A stretch of DNA of 64,000 nucleotides from a bacterium (GTDB lineage Bacteria; Zhuqueibacterota; Zhuqueibacteria; Residuimicrobiales; Residuimicrobiaceae), in NCBI GenBank assembly GCA_029565685.1, contig JAKQNR010000006.1, positions 248,001 to 312,000 of the forward strand. The letters are read 5' to 3'. The translations under genes were made by a program, and so were the position numbers. The notes under the pieces are model-generated. The model made no database searches and had not been told where the DNA came from. It worked only from the letters and a program-made list of their open reading frames with translations. Shown piece by piece: positions 29,450 to 44,956 of this stretch (positions are counted from its first letter, which is position 1; every line of letters starts with the position of its first letter).

Positions 29450-29866
29450 CTAATTTCGGGCCCGTTGTTCGGCCACGGTCAATCGATTGATGGCGCGCGC
29501 CAGAGCCGCCTGGGCTCTGGCAAGGTCGATATCCGCTGTTCTCTCTTCGTGCAGCCGTTTCCAGGCGCGTTCGCGCGCAGCCAGGGCCCTCTGTACGTCG
29601 ATCTCGCTCGCCTCCTCGGCGGTTTCCACCAAAATCGACATCTTGTTTTCCATGACTTCGGCAAAGCCGCCGCTGCTGGCAAACCATTTTTTGCCGTTCT
29701 CCGTATCCACTTCAATAGCGCCGATCTGCAGCGTGGTGAGAAACGGAGTATGATTGTATAGAATGCCGAAACGACCGCCGCTGCCCGGCGCCTGAACCTG
29801 ACGCACCGGGCCGGAGAAAACCACTCGCTGGGGCGTGATAATTTCAAGCTTGAATAATTTTTCCAT
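29450..29866 (-). CDS. atpC: F1Fo ATP synthase subunit epsilon
   Basis: LEIITPQRVVFSGPVRQVQAPGSGGRFGILYNHTPFLTTLQIGAI. Confidence 0.95.
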   Translation of the reverse strand: MEKLFKLEIITPQRVVFSGPVRQVQAPGSGGRFGILYNHTPFLTTLQIGAIEVDTENGKKWFASSGGFAEVMENKMSILVETAEEASEIDVQRALAARERAWKRLHEERTADIDLARAQAALARAINRLTVAEQRARN

Positions 29867-29934
29867 AATATTCGCAATTGAGTTCGAATCACAACGGCGG
29901 TCCAGGCCGCTCCGCTGGCCGGCCCGTCATCAAG

Positions 29935-32281
<2,347 letters not shown>

Positions 32282-32284
32282 AGA

Positions 32285-33817
<1,533 letters not shown>

Positions 33818-33826
33818 TCATAAGGT

Positions 33827-34387
33827 TCACTGTAAGGTTGATTCAAATTTGGCTTGCCCCAGTTCCTTGCGCAGACGATCGAGCTGATGGCGCAGGCTGG
33901 CGTCCAGCACCCGACCGCCGACGCGGATCACCAGACCGCCGAGGATCGCTTCATCGATGGCGTTCTCGATCAGCACCTCGGCCTGGCAGCTATCCGCCAG
34001 CTGCTTGCGCAGAGACTCGAGCTGTTGCGAGGAAAGCGCCACGGCCGACGTCACGGTCGCCCGCAGCCGATGATGCCCGGCGTCGTAGAGACGCCCCATC
34101 TCGTAATCGATCTCCTGATACAACGATTGGCGTCCTTTGCGCAACAGCAGCAGCAGGAAATGATAATACAACTGGGACACTTTCCCAGCCAGCGCTTTTT
34201 CCAGCATACGGACCTTGAAACGCCGATCCACCTGGGGCGAAAGCATAAAGGCGCGCAGGCGGTCATCATCGGTCAGCAGCCGGGTGAACATTTTCACCTC
34301 CTGCATGATCTGCGTTTCCAGTCGGTGCTGGCCGGCCAACTCGTAGAGCGCCCGGGCATATCGTCGAGCTATAGGATGAGGCCTCAA
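33827..34387 (-). CDS. atpH: F1Fo ATP synthase subunit delta
   Basis: ARRYARALYELAGQ...; C-term VIENAIDEAILGGLVIRVGGRVLDASLRHQLDRLRKEL-type signature. Confidence 0.93.
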   Translation of the reverse strand: MRPHPIARRYARALYELAGQHRLETQIMQEVKMFTRLLTDDDRLRAFMLSPQVDRRFKVRMLEKALAGKVSQLYYHFLLLLLRKGRQSLYQEIDYEMGRLYDAGHHRLRATVTSAVALSSQQLESLRKQLADSCQAEVLIENAIDEAILGGLVIRVGGRVLDASLRHQLDRLRKELGQAKFESTLQ

Positions 34388-34878
34388 TTTACATTACCTA
34401 TTTTTTGCAGCGATTCTTTGACCAATTTTTCGTGATCTTTTTTATCCAGAGATTTACCGATCAGCTTGCCGGTGGCGGTCATGGAGAGCTCAACCGCCAG
34501 ATCACGCAGTTCCGCTACCGCCTTGTCGCGACTGAGCTGGATCTCACGGGTGGCGCGTTGGATCAATTGCTCCGCCTCTGTCTGGGCTTTCTGAATGATT
34601 TCAGTCTTGCTGATTTCGGCGGACTGGCGCGCTTTGGCCAGAATCTCCTGGCTCTCCCGGCGGGCTGCTTCGAGGATCTGGGCCTGCTCGGACAGGGTCT
34701 TTTTGGCTTCCTGGGAGACCTTTTCCGCCTGCTCCAGCGAAGCCTTGATCTGTCCCTCCCGTTCGTCCACCATGCCGAGGATCGGCTTCCACGCCAGTTT
34801 GCGCAGGATCAGCAGCAGGGTGAGGAACGTGAGAATGGTCCAAAAAATCGCACCACTGTTCGGGGTCATGAGTTCCAT
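34384..34878 (-). CDS. atpF: F1Fo ATP synthase subunit b
   Basis: NSGAIFWTILTFLTLLLILRKLAWKPILGMVDEREGQIKASLEQAEK. Confidence 0.96.
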   Translation of the reverse strand: MELMTPNSGAIFWTILTFLTLLLILRKLAWKPILGMVDEREGQIKASLEQAEKVSQEAKKTLSEQAQILEAARRESQEILAKARQSAEISKTEIIQKAQTEAEQLIQRATREIQLSRDKAVAELRDLAVELSMTATGKLIGKSLDKKDHEKLVKESLQKIGNVN

Positions 34879-34896
34879 GAGGTAACCCTATTCCTT

Positions 34897-35124
34897 TTAT
34901 TTGAAGGCCAACATAATGCAGATGGCGGCGGCGAACAACGCCACGCCTTCGATCATACCGGCGGTGATGATCATAGCGCCGCGAATATCGCCGGCGGCCT
35001 CAGGCTGACGGGCGATGCCGCTGATGGCGGCGCTGGCCAATTTGCTGATGCCGTACGCAGCGCCGAAGGTGACACCGGCTGCGCCAAGACCGGCTGCCAA
35101 GAATGCTAATGCTTTGGGATCCAT
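34897..35124 (-). CDS. atpE: F1Fo ATP synthase subunit c
   Basis: 75 aa hairpin: GLGAAGVTFGAAYGISKLASAAISGIARQPEAAGDIRGAMIITAGMIEGVALFAAAICIMLAFK. Confidence 0.96.
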   Translation of the reverse strand: MDPKALAFLAAGLGAAGVTFGAAYGISKLASAAISGIARQPEAAGDIRGAMIITAGMIEGVALFAAAICIMLAFK

Positions 35125-35199
35125 ACTTCCTCCTTGATGATGGAATGAGTGTTATGTGAATGTAATGGTTGCTTCCCCTCCGGCTCGCCGCTATGGACT

Positions 35200-36060
35200 C
35201 TAGTGCTCAGAGGACAAAGACCCGGCGATAAAGACCGAAGACAGAATGGTGAAAACATACGCCTGAATAAAAGCGATCAAAATTTCCAGGATGCTGGAGA
35301 AAACCATAATCGCCAGCGGAAACGGAGCGATAAAATAACTTTTAAAAATGAAAATGATGCTCATCAGCGACAGAATCGTCAGATGGCCGGCGATCATGTT
35401 GGCGAACAGTCGAATGGTGAGAGCGAAATGTTTGGTGATCAGACTCATTACTTCCACCGGCACCATGACGAAGCCCAGCCACCAGGGTATGCCGTGCGGC
35501 ATGAATTGGCGGAGAAAACCGCCCACCCCATGCGCTCGGATCCCGGCCAGGACCACCGTCAAGAGGGTAAGGATGGCCAGCCCTGCGGTGACGCCGATAT
35601 TGCCCGTGGCGGTGGCGGCGAACGGAACCAGGCCGAGCAGATTGCACAACAGAATAAAAAAGAAGGCGGTCAGCAGATACGGCGCGTACGCTTTGCCCTT
35701 GGGCCCCAGATTGGGCATAATGACGTCATCACGAATGTAAAGCACCAACGCTTCCAGCGCGTTGGCCATCCGCCCTTTTGGCACCAAGCCCTTGCGCCGA
35801 AAGGAGAGACCGAAGGCCAGAATCAGAATCAGCGAAACGATCCACATCATCACCGTGTGGTTGGTAATGGTCAGATCGATGCCCAAGATCGTCGGCAGTT
35901 TGATCACCGGCTGCGCCATGATGTGATGCATCATAAAACCGACGCCGGTTTCACCACCGTATTCCGCGGCATGCTGCACCGCCGCGGCGCCGCGCTCCCC
36001 GAGCTCCGCAGCCGCATGAGAACCTTGATCGATGATTTTTTCAACCACTTCTTGTGTCAT
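35200..36060 (-). CDS. atpB: F1Fo ATP synthase subunit a
   Basis: FALTIRLFANMIAGHLTILSLMSIIFIFKS; N-terminal His/Ala-rich extension. Confidence 0.95.
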   Translation of the reverse strand: MTQEVVEKIIDQGSHAAAELGERGAAAVQHAAEYGGETGVGFMMHHIMAQPVIKLPTILGIDLTITNHTVMMWIVSLILILAFGLSFRRKGLVPKGRMANALEALVLYIRDDVIMPNLGPKGKAYAPYLLTAFFFILLCNLLGLVPFAATATGNIGVTAGLAILTLLTVVLAGIRAHGVGGFLRQFMPHGIPWWLGFVMVPVEVMSLITKHFALTIRLFANMIAGHLTILSLMSIIFIFKSYFIAPFPLAIMVFSSILEILIAFIQAYVFTILSSVFIAGSLSSEH

Positions 36061-36467
36061 GGCTTATCTTTTTTTAATGTTTCTTGGACCAGCCGAACTT
36101 GTTGAACTTGCAGCACCAGATAAAACAGAACGAACGCAATGAAAAATCCACTGATCGGCAAATCGGTGAACCGAATCAGGATGATCATGACCAGGCAAAA
36201 CAACGCCAAACGGAACAACATCCCCCCCCAGACCACCTTGTAGAATGTAGCGCTTTTTTTGGTAAAACCCCAACGGACGGAGGCCACCCCCAACAGGACG
36301 GTGACGAGGCAGACAAGATAACCCAAACTGAAGGAATAAACAAAAGGCAAGCTGGTAAGATAATATACCAACGGCAGAATTACCGCAAAACCGATCGTCG
36401 TAAAGAGTAAAATCCGTAGCTCGCGTTTCGTGCTCTCAGCTTTTGTTGCCATCCTTGGTTCTGTCAT
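36057..36467 (-). CDS. ATP synthase subunit I-like (AtpI) membrane protein
   Basis: Four predicted TM; located directly upstream of atpB; FFIAFVLFYLVLQVQQVRLVQ. Confidence 0.7.
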   Translation of the reverse strand: MTEPRMATKAESTKRELRILLFTTIGFAVILPLVYYLTSLPFVYSFSLGYLVCLVTVLLGVASVRWGFTKKSATFYKVVWGGMLFRLALFCLVMIILIRFTDLPISGFFIAFVLFYLVLQVQQVRLVQETLKKDKP

Positions 36468-36669
36468 GAACAGGGTACACCGCGCGATAAATGTTCAAAA
36501 AGCCCGCCGCCGCGCCCAGCATCAGGCCCAACAGAGAAAATAGAGGGGTGGTATGCAGCTTTCCGTCCAGCCACCAGCCACCCAGGAATCCCAGGCCAAA
36601 TCCCACAGCCAGCTGCAAGCCCATATCCAGAAACCGGCCGTAGGACCGCATGTTCCATCTGGTTTTCAT
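36436..36669 (-). CDS. AtpZ/AtpI family protein
   Basis: FLDMGLQLAVGFGLGFLGGWWLDGKLHTTPLFSLLGLMLGAAAGFLNIYRAV. Confidence 0.8.
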   Translation of the reverse strand: MKTRWNMRSYGRFLDMGLQLAVGFGLGFLGGWWLDGKLHTTPLFSLLGLMLGAAAGFLNIYRAVYPVHDRTKDGNKS

Positions 36670-36721
36670 TAGAAGGAACTCTCTCCTTCATCAGCCCGAG
36701 CCTTCGCCCTGCAGCGGGGTT

Positions 36722-37126
36722 CTACTTTATAATGGCATCGTCCTCTTTGGCCGACGTCTCTTTCTTTTTCGAGTCGGCGCTTCTTCCCGCTTCGCTCATA
36801 GAGCATTTGCCGTCAAAGACAGCGCCTTCGTCGATCACCAGCTTGGAGGTTTTTATGTCGCCGTGGAACTCTGACTTGCTCTCGAGCACCGTGCGCCCGG
36901 GAGCGGTCAGAGATCCGAATATCTTGCCGCCCAAGATCAAATTTTTTACCGTCACTTTGCCGGTGATCTCGCCCTCGGCTCCGACGATCAGGGTGTCGGA
37001 GGAGGCGACATCCCCATTCACCTTGCCGTCGATCCGCAAGGAATGTTCAACCTTGAGATTGCCGTCGATCACCGACCCACGGCCCAGAATGGTGCTCAGC
37101 TCCCCCGGCTTGTCCAAGTTTTTCAT
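36722..37126 (-). CDS. Bactofilin family protein
   Basis: STILGRGSVIDGNLKVEHSLRIDGKVNGDVASSDTLIVGAEGEITGKVTVKNLILGGKIFGSLTAPGRTVLESKSEFHGDIKTSKLVIDEGAVFDGKCSM. Confidence 0.95.
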   Translation of the reverse strand: MKNLDKPGELSTILGRGSVIDGNLKVEHSLRIDGKVNGDVASSDTLIVGAEGEITGKVTVKNLILGGKIFGSLTAPGRTVLESKSEFHGDIKTSKLVIDEGAVFDGKCSMSEAGRSADSKKKETSAKEDDAIIK

Positions 37127-37165
37127 CTTGAGTATCCGTTTTTTATGATGCCGGATCGTCGCCCA

Positions 37166-38098
37166 TCACATGCGTGCCAACGCCAGAATATATTTTTTAG
37201 GATCCTGTGGGACGCCGTCCTTCCAGATTTCAAAATGCAGATGCGGCGCGGAACTGATGCCGGAATTGCCCAACAGCGCGATCACCTCGGCCTTGCGGAC
37301 CAGGGTGTTGCTTCCGACCAGCAGCGACTGATTGTGGCCGTAAAAGCTGAAATACCCTTTGCCGTGGTACAAAATGATCAGATGGCCGAGGAATTCGGTC
37401 CAGCCGGAAAAAACCACCACCCCGTCGCCGGCCGCACGAACCGCTGAACCGCGCGGCGCCGCAATATCCACGCCTCGATGGCGGGAGGCAGAGCCTTTGC
37501 CGGCCGAGGCATCGTAATCGTTGGTCAACACGCCTTCCACCGGCAGATAGGTGGGCAGATCACGCAGATAATCGTGCAGGCCGCTCTGCGCGCTGGCCTG
37601 GGTCATGATGATTTTTTCACCCACGCGTACCTGCTCCGGGGCAGAGCTCTGGCCGGATAGTTGCGACCGACCGTCCGCATGCTGCCGTTCGAGGGAGAGG
37701 CCGGTTCCTAAAGACCTGGACTCTGCCGTGCTAGGAGATTCCTGGCCGCCTTGATTCAGGCCCAGAGCAGCTTGAATTTTAGCGTCCAGCTCTTCCATGG
37801 ATTTGAACTGTGCGGACAACTCGTCGATGCGGCGGCTGTTTTCGTTCAGTTGCCGGTTCGCCTGTTCCAGCGAACGGAGGCGGAGGCGATCGCGCGAGAT
37901 CGCCGCATACGCGTAAAAACCAAACAGGATATGCAGTGCCAGCAAAACAGCGGCGATCTTGAGGCTCAGCAGGCGCTGCGCCGTGAGGACGAACGTCCTG
38001 GGCTGATCCCCGCCCTCAGGCACCAGCAGAACCTGCAGACTGCGGCCTGTCTTTTGTTTACGTGCTTTGGGGCGATATTTCTCTATGTTGAATTCCAC
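37166..38098 (-). CDS. M23 family metallopeptidase, single TM plus coiled coil
   Basis: SRHRGVDIAAPRGSAVRAAGDGVVVFSGWTEFLGHLIILYHGKGYFSFYGHNQSLLV...SSAPHLHFEIWKDGVPQDPKKYI. Confidence 0.93.
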   Translation of the reverse strand: MEFNIEKYRPKARKQKTGRSLQVLLVPEGGDQPRTFVLTAQRLLSLKIAAVLLALHILFGFYAYAAISRDRLRLRSLEQANRQLNENSRRIDELSAQFKSMEELDAKIQAALGLNQGGQESPSTAESRSLGTGLSLERQHADGRSQLSGQSSAPEQVRVGEKIIMTQASAQSGLHDYLRDLPTYLPVEGVLTNDYDASAGKGSASRHRGVDIAAPRGSAVRAAGDGVVVFSGWTEFLGHLIILYHGKGYFSFYGHNQSLLVGSNTLVRKAEVIALLGNSGISSAPHLHFEIWKDGVPQDPKKYILALARM

Positions 38099-38151
38099 GT
38101 TGCCCTATCGGCTTTGATGGCCTGGCTCGCGGACGTTCTCGCCGCGCCCGA

Positions 38152-39009
38152 TCACTCGCCGGACATCAACGCGACCAATCGATCCAGATCGTCCGCCGAA
38201 TAATAATCGACCTCGATAACGCCCCCCTTGCTTCGGCTGCGCACGGTCACCTTGGTGGCCAACCGCGTACGCAGTTTGTTTTCGATGTCTTGGATAAACA
38301 CCGCCTGCGTCTCGCTGGCTCGGGATTTAGGCTTGCTCTTTTTGGTCTGGCTGCGCACCAGGTTCTCCACTTGGCGCACTGAAAGCGACCGCTTGATGAT
38401 CTTTCGCCAGACGTCGATCTGCTCCTCATGCGTGTCCAAAGAGAGCAGAGCGCGCGCATGGCCCATAGTCAGCTCGTTGCTCTGCAGGCTCTCCTGAATG
38501 CGTCGCGGCAGTTTGAGCAGGCGGAGAAAATTGGCCACCGACGCGCGATCCCGGCTGACTTTGACCGCCACCTCCTCCTGCGTCAGTTTGCATTCATCCA
38601 TCAAACGTTTGTAGCTGGCCGCCAACTCCATGGGATTGAGATTTTCCCGATGGATGTTCTCGATGATCGCCAGTTCCAGCAGCTCCTCGTCCGTCTCCAC
38701 CTCCAGGAGATAGGCCGGGATCGATTCCATGCCCAGATCCCGCACCGCACGCAATCTGCGCTCCCCGGCGATCAGCTGATACCCGGCGCCGTGTCGGCGC
38801 ACGGTCACCGGCTGAACCAGGCCTTTTTCGGCGATCGATTGTTTTAATTCGGCCAGAGCTTCGGGCTTGAACGTTTCACGCGGCTGAAACGGATTGGGCG
38901 AGATTTTGTCCACCTCGATGTATTGAATGGATTTGGACTGCTTTTCCTCAGCAGGAACATCAGGGATCAGAGCGCCGAGACCCCTTCCCAGCGCTTTTTT
39001 ATTCGCCAT
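38152..39009 (-). CDS. parB: ParB/RepB/Spo0J family partition protein
   Basis: [14 protein letters not shown]...[33 protein letters not shown]...[12 protein letters not shown]. Confidence 0.97.
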   Translation of the reverse strand: MANKKALGRGLGALIPDVPAEEKQSKSIQYIEVDKISPNPFQPRETFKPEALAELKQSIAEKGLVQPVTVRRHGAGYQLIAGERRLRAVRDLGMESIPAYLLEVETDEELLELAIIENIHRENLNPMELAASYKRLMDECKLTQEEVAVKVSRDRASVANFLRLLKLPRRIQESLQSNELTMGHARALLSLDTHEEQIDVWRKIIKRSLSVRQVENLVRSQTKKSKPKSRASETQAVFIQDIENKLRTRLATKVTVRSRSKGGVIEVDYYSADDLDRLVALMSGE

Positions 39010-39763
39010 TCTTGATTATTTCCTCAGCCAGACTCATGTAATTTTCACTGCCGGACGATACCGCGTCATAAAGAATAATCGGTTTGCCGAAACTGGGGGC
39101 TTCACTTAAGCGTACATTGCGGGTGACGATCGTATCGAACACCTTGCCTTCAAAATAACGGCGCACATCCTCAGCCACCTGCCGGGACAGATTCAAGCGG
39201 GCGTCGTACATGGTCAACAGAACGCCTTCGATCAACAACTTTTCGTTGAGATGCTTTTGCACCAGACGGATGGTGTTCAATAATTGCCCCAGCCCCTCCA
39301 GGGCGTAATACTCGCATTGAATCGGAATCAGCACCGAATCGGAAGCAGCCAATGAATTAAGCGTCAACAGCCCCAACGAAGGAGGACAATCGATCAGAAT
39401 AAACTTGTAATCCTCACGCACTTCGCTGATCTTGCGCAGCAGCCGGTGTTCCCGCGAAATGACCGAGACCAATTCCACCTCTGCGCCCACCAGATTGATC
39501 GAGCTGGGCACCAGTTTCAGATACTTTAACTCTGTATCCACCACCGCCGCAGACAAAGATTCCTCGTTGATCAGGACGTCATAGATGGTCTTTTTCATGT
39601 CCTTCTGGTTGAAACCCAACCCGCTGGTGCTGTTGGCCTGCGGATCCATGTCGATCAGCAAAGTGGGATATTCAGCCACAGCCAGACACGCCGCCAAATT
39701 GACCGAAGTAGTGGTTTTACCCACCCCGCCCTTCTGATTCGCTATCGTGATCACCTTCCCCAT
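38999..39763 (-). CDS. parA: ParA family ATPase
   Basis: [41 protein letters not shown]. Confidence 0.97.
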   Translation of the reverse strand: MGKVITIANQKGGVGKTTTSVNLAACLAVAEYPTLLIDMDPQANSTSGLGFNQKDMKKTIYDVLINEESLSAAVVDTELKYLKLVPSSINLVGAEVELVSVISREHRLLRKISEVREDYKFILIDCPPSLGLLTLNSLAASDSVLIPIQCEYYALEGLGQLLNTIRLVQKHLNEKLLIEGVLLTMYDARLNLSRQVAEDVRRYFEGKVFDTIVTRNVRLSEAPSFGKPIILYDAVSSGSENYMSLAEEIIKNGE

Positions 39764-39796
39764 TCAGGGGCGTCCTCCATAAAGGAATATTGTGCT

Positions 39797-39825
39797 AATA
39801 TAGCCTTTCCTGCCGATAAAATCAA
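39797..39825 (-). promoter_or_regulatory. Sigma70-type promoter for parA operon
   Basis: Minus strand TTGATT - 17 nt - TATATT upstream of parA start (39763). Confidence 0.7.
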
Positions 39826-39859
39826 GAAAATGTTTCCTGATCAAGGGCGGAGTTTTGAC

Positions 39860-39888
39860 TTGACATTGAGATAAAAATAAATTAACAT
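39860..39888 (+). promoter_or_regulatory. Sigma70-type promoter for proline dehydrogenase gene
   Basis: TTGACA - 17 nt - TAACAT, upstream of 39936. Confidence 0.6.
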
Positions 39889-39935
39889 GAAGCGCATTTT
39901 GCGGAATTCCTGTCGATCTTGGGAAGGAACAGACT

Positions 39936-42882
<2,947 letters not shown>

Positions 42883-42934
42883 TGGGCCCGGCTATGGCAT
42901 CGACGCCCTTGCACTCAACCATCGATCGATACAT

Positions 42935-43723
42935 ATGAAAAAGTTGCTCCTCATCGCCTTGACCCTGTTGTCCTGCGCCGGCAGTCAAAAAACCGGCACT
43001 CTCAGCTTTGTCACCTTGGATGAAGAAGCGGCGCTGGGGCGCGAAATTGCCATACAGTCGCCCAAACTGCTGCGCTTGGTGCGCAACCATGAGATCAGCG
43101 ATTTTTTTAATCAGCTGGGCAAAGAACTCGGCGCCAAATCAGATTGGACCGGCCTGGAATATACGGTCTTTGTCATCAACGAACCGGACCTGAACCATTT
43201 TTCGCTTCCCGGCGGGTCCATCTATCTGTATCGCGGACTGATCGAAAAAGCCGAAACCGCCCATGAGGTGGCGGCGGCGCTGAGCCACGAGATCGCTCAC
43301 ATCGGCCGGCGAAACGCAGTGAACCGAATGGCCAATAAATATTCATACGCCTTTGCCGCTCAATCCGTGTTCGGCCAAAATCCCGAGCTCGCCACCCAGA
43401 TCCTGCAAAACCTCTTCACCGAGGATACGATCCTAGATTACCCGGAGAAAGAAGAGTTTCTGGCCGATGCACTGGCGGCCAAGTACATGTGGAAAGCCAA
43501 CTATGATCCCGAAGGGCTGCTCACTCTGGTGCAAAAGATCCGGCTGCAGGAGAAGAAGGACAAAGGCTCTGTGGTTTTGCTGCGCCGCACGCACCCTCCC
43601 TTTCTCACCCGCGTTAACCGTATCCGCAGAGAGTTGACCTCCATGCCCCATCACGAAGGACTGCGTCGCGACCTGGCGGAATTCAGCCGTATCCGCGATC
43701 AACTGATGCGCATTCCCCGCTGA
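42935..43723 (+). CDS. M48 family metalloprotease, lipoprotein
   Basis: Lipobox LLSCAGSQ; HEVAAALSHEIAHIGRRNAVNRM (HEIAH). Confidence 0.9.
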   Translation: MKKLLLIALTLLSCAGSQKTGTLSFVTLDEEAALGREIAIQSPKLLRLVRNHEISDFFNQLGKELGAKSDWTGLEYTVFVINEPDLNHFSLPGGSIYLYRGLIEKAETAHEVAAALSHEIAHIGRRNAVNRMANKYSYAFAAQSVFGQNPELATQILQNLFTEDTILDYPEKEEFLADALAAKYMWKANYDPEGLLTLVQKIRLQEKKDKGSVVLLRRTHPPFLTRVNRIRRELTSMPHHEGLRRDLAEFSRIRDQLMRIPR

Positions 43724-43923
43724 TTCTTTCTGTCCTTCGCTCCATCGACCGCCGCTGAATTCCGCTTTTCTTCGCCGCTTTCAGGCACATTTTTTGCATC
43801 CGTAAGGGTGTTGCCATAAGGCGAACACAAAGAGTGAATCCTAACTGGCCGGATATTATTCACCTGTTTTAATATCGGCCGGCTTAACTTTTCCTCCCCC
43901 CTCCTCCTTACCAGATGCAAATG

Positions 43924-43955
43924 GAAAACCCCCGGTTTCTCCGCCGGGGGTTTTC
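43924..43955. terminator. Bidirectional Rho-independent terminator
   Basis: GAAAACCCCCGG ... CCGGGGGTTTTC stem flanked by A/T-rich sides, between convergent M48 and secreted-protein genes. Confidence 0.8.
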
Positions 43956-43991
43956 TCTAACACGCTTACATGAACGTCCACTGGACTTTTT

Positions 43992-44768
43992 TTATTTCAC
44001 ATAGAGCATATGCCTGGTCAGACTTTGACTGCCGGCGTCCAGCCGGTAGAGATACAGTCCTGCAGCCACCGGCCGGCCGAAATCGTCACAGCCGTCCCAC
44101 ATGGCCCGATACACACCGGGCTGGCGATGACCCTCCACCAGCGTGCGAATGCGTTGACCCAGCGAGTTGAAAACAGCCAACCGAACCCATCCCTCTTTTT
44201 GCAAAGAGAAAGGTATCTGCGTTGCTGGATTGAAGGGATTGGGAAAGTTCTGTTCCAGCGTGAACGCCACTGGCATGCCGACCCGCTGATCCACAGCCGT
44301 GGCGCCGGTCAACGTAAACTGATTGTCGACGATCTGAACAGGCAACGACACATAATTCTGACCCACGACAATAGCCTTGGATAAATGCAAAGCCACCTGC
44401 GTCAGCGTGTCAGTATCTTCAGCGACTGTATAGCTGATCCGAAGCACTTCGCCGCTGCCGGGCGCCAGATATTGATTGCCGGAGATCACAATGATGTTCA
44501 GATTGCCGTCGACATCGTTGTAATACACATTAAAGTCCCGGCAGCGCTCGGTAAGCCACACCGAGTCCGGCCGCAGACAATTGGGCAGATCGGCGATCTG
44601 CACCTGCATGCTTTTCACTGGATCCACATTGTCCAGCGACATGGAGATGATGTTATTCTGCGTGCCCGGCGCGCCCGCACCGCCCCCAAGACGGACCACC
44701 GAATCCACGGCCAACGCTGTTCCCGCCAGCATCAGCGAACTTGCGAGCATCAGCCATTTACGTTTCAT
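43992..44768 (-). CDS. Secreted cohesin-like protein with T9SS/FlgD-type C-terminal domain
   Basis: Signal peptide; VAFTLEQNFPNPFNPATQIPFSLQKEGWVRLAVFNSLGQRIRTLVEGHRQPGVYRAMWDGCDDFGRPVAAGLYLYRLDAG. Confidence 0.82.
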   Translation of the reverse strand: MKRKWLMLASSLMLAGTALAVDSVVRLGGGAGAPGTQNNIISMSLDNVDPVKSMQVQIADLPNCLRPDSVWLTERCRDFNVYYNDVDGNLNIIVISGNQYLAPGSGEVLRISYTVAEDTDTLTQVALHLSKAIVVGQNYVSLPVQIVDNQFTLTGATAVDQRVGMPVAFTLEQNFPNPFNPATQIPFSLQKEGWVRLAVFNSLGQRIRTLVEGHRQPGVYRAMWDGCDDFGRPVAAGLYLYRLDAGSQSLTRHMLYVK

Positions 44769-44790
44769 GGTTTCCTTTCCATATAAAACA

Positions 44791-44863
44791 CCCCGGTCTT
44801 TTCTAAATGGCAACCGGAAAAAGAGCGCCGCTCCAGCCGTCGCCTTTTTTAAAAAGACCGGGG
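44791..44863. repeat. 12-bp inverted repeat in intergenic/5' leader region
   Basis: CCCCGGTCTTTT (44791-44802) and AAAAGACCGGGG (44852-44863), exact reverse complements. Confidence 0.75.
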
Positions 44864-44956
44864 ATTCGGTTCATAGGACCTCTTCGCTGCTTACCTCCCT
44901 TCGAGCCCGCCCCTGCTCTCTGTAGCCGTTGGAGCGGGCTGAAAGATCCCCGGCGA

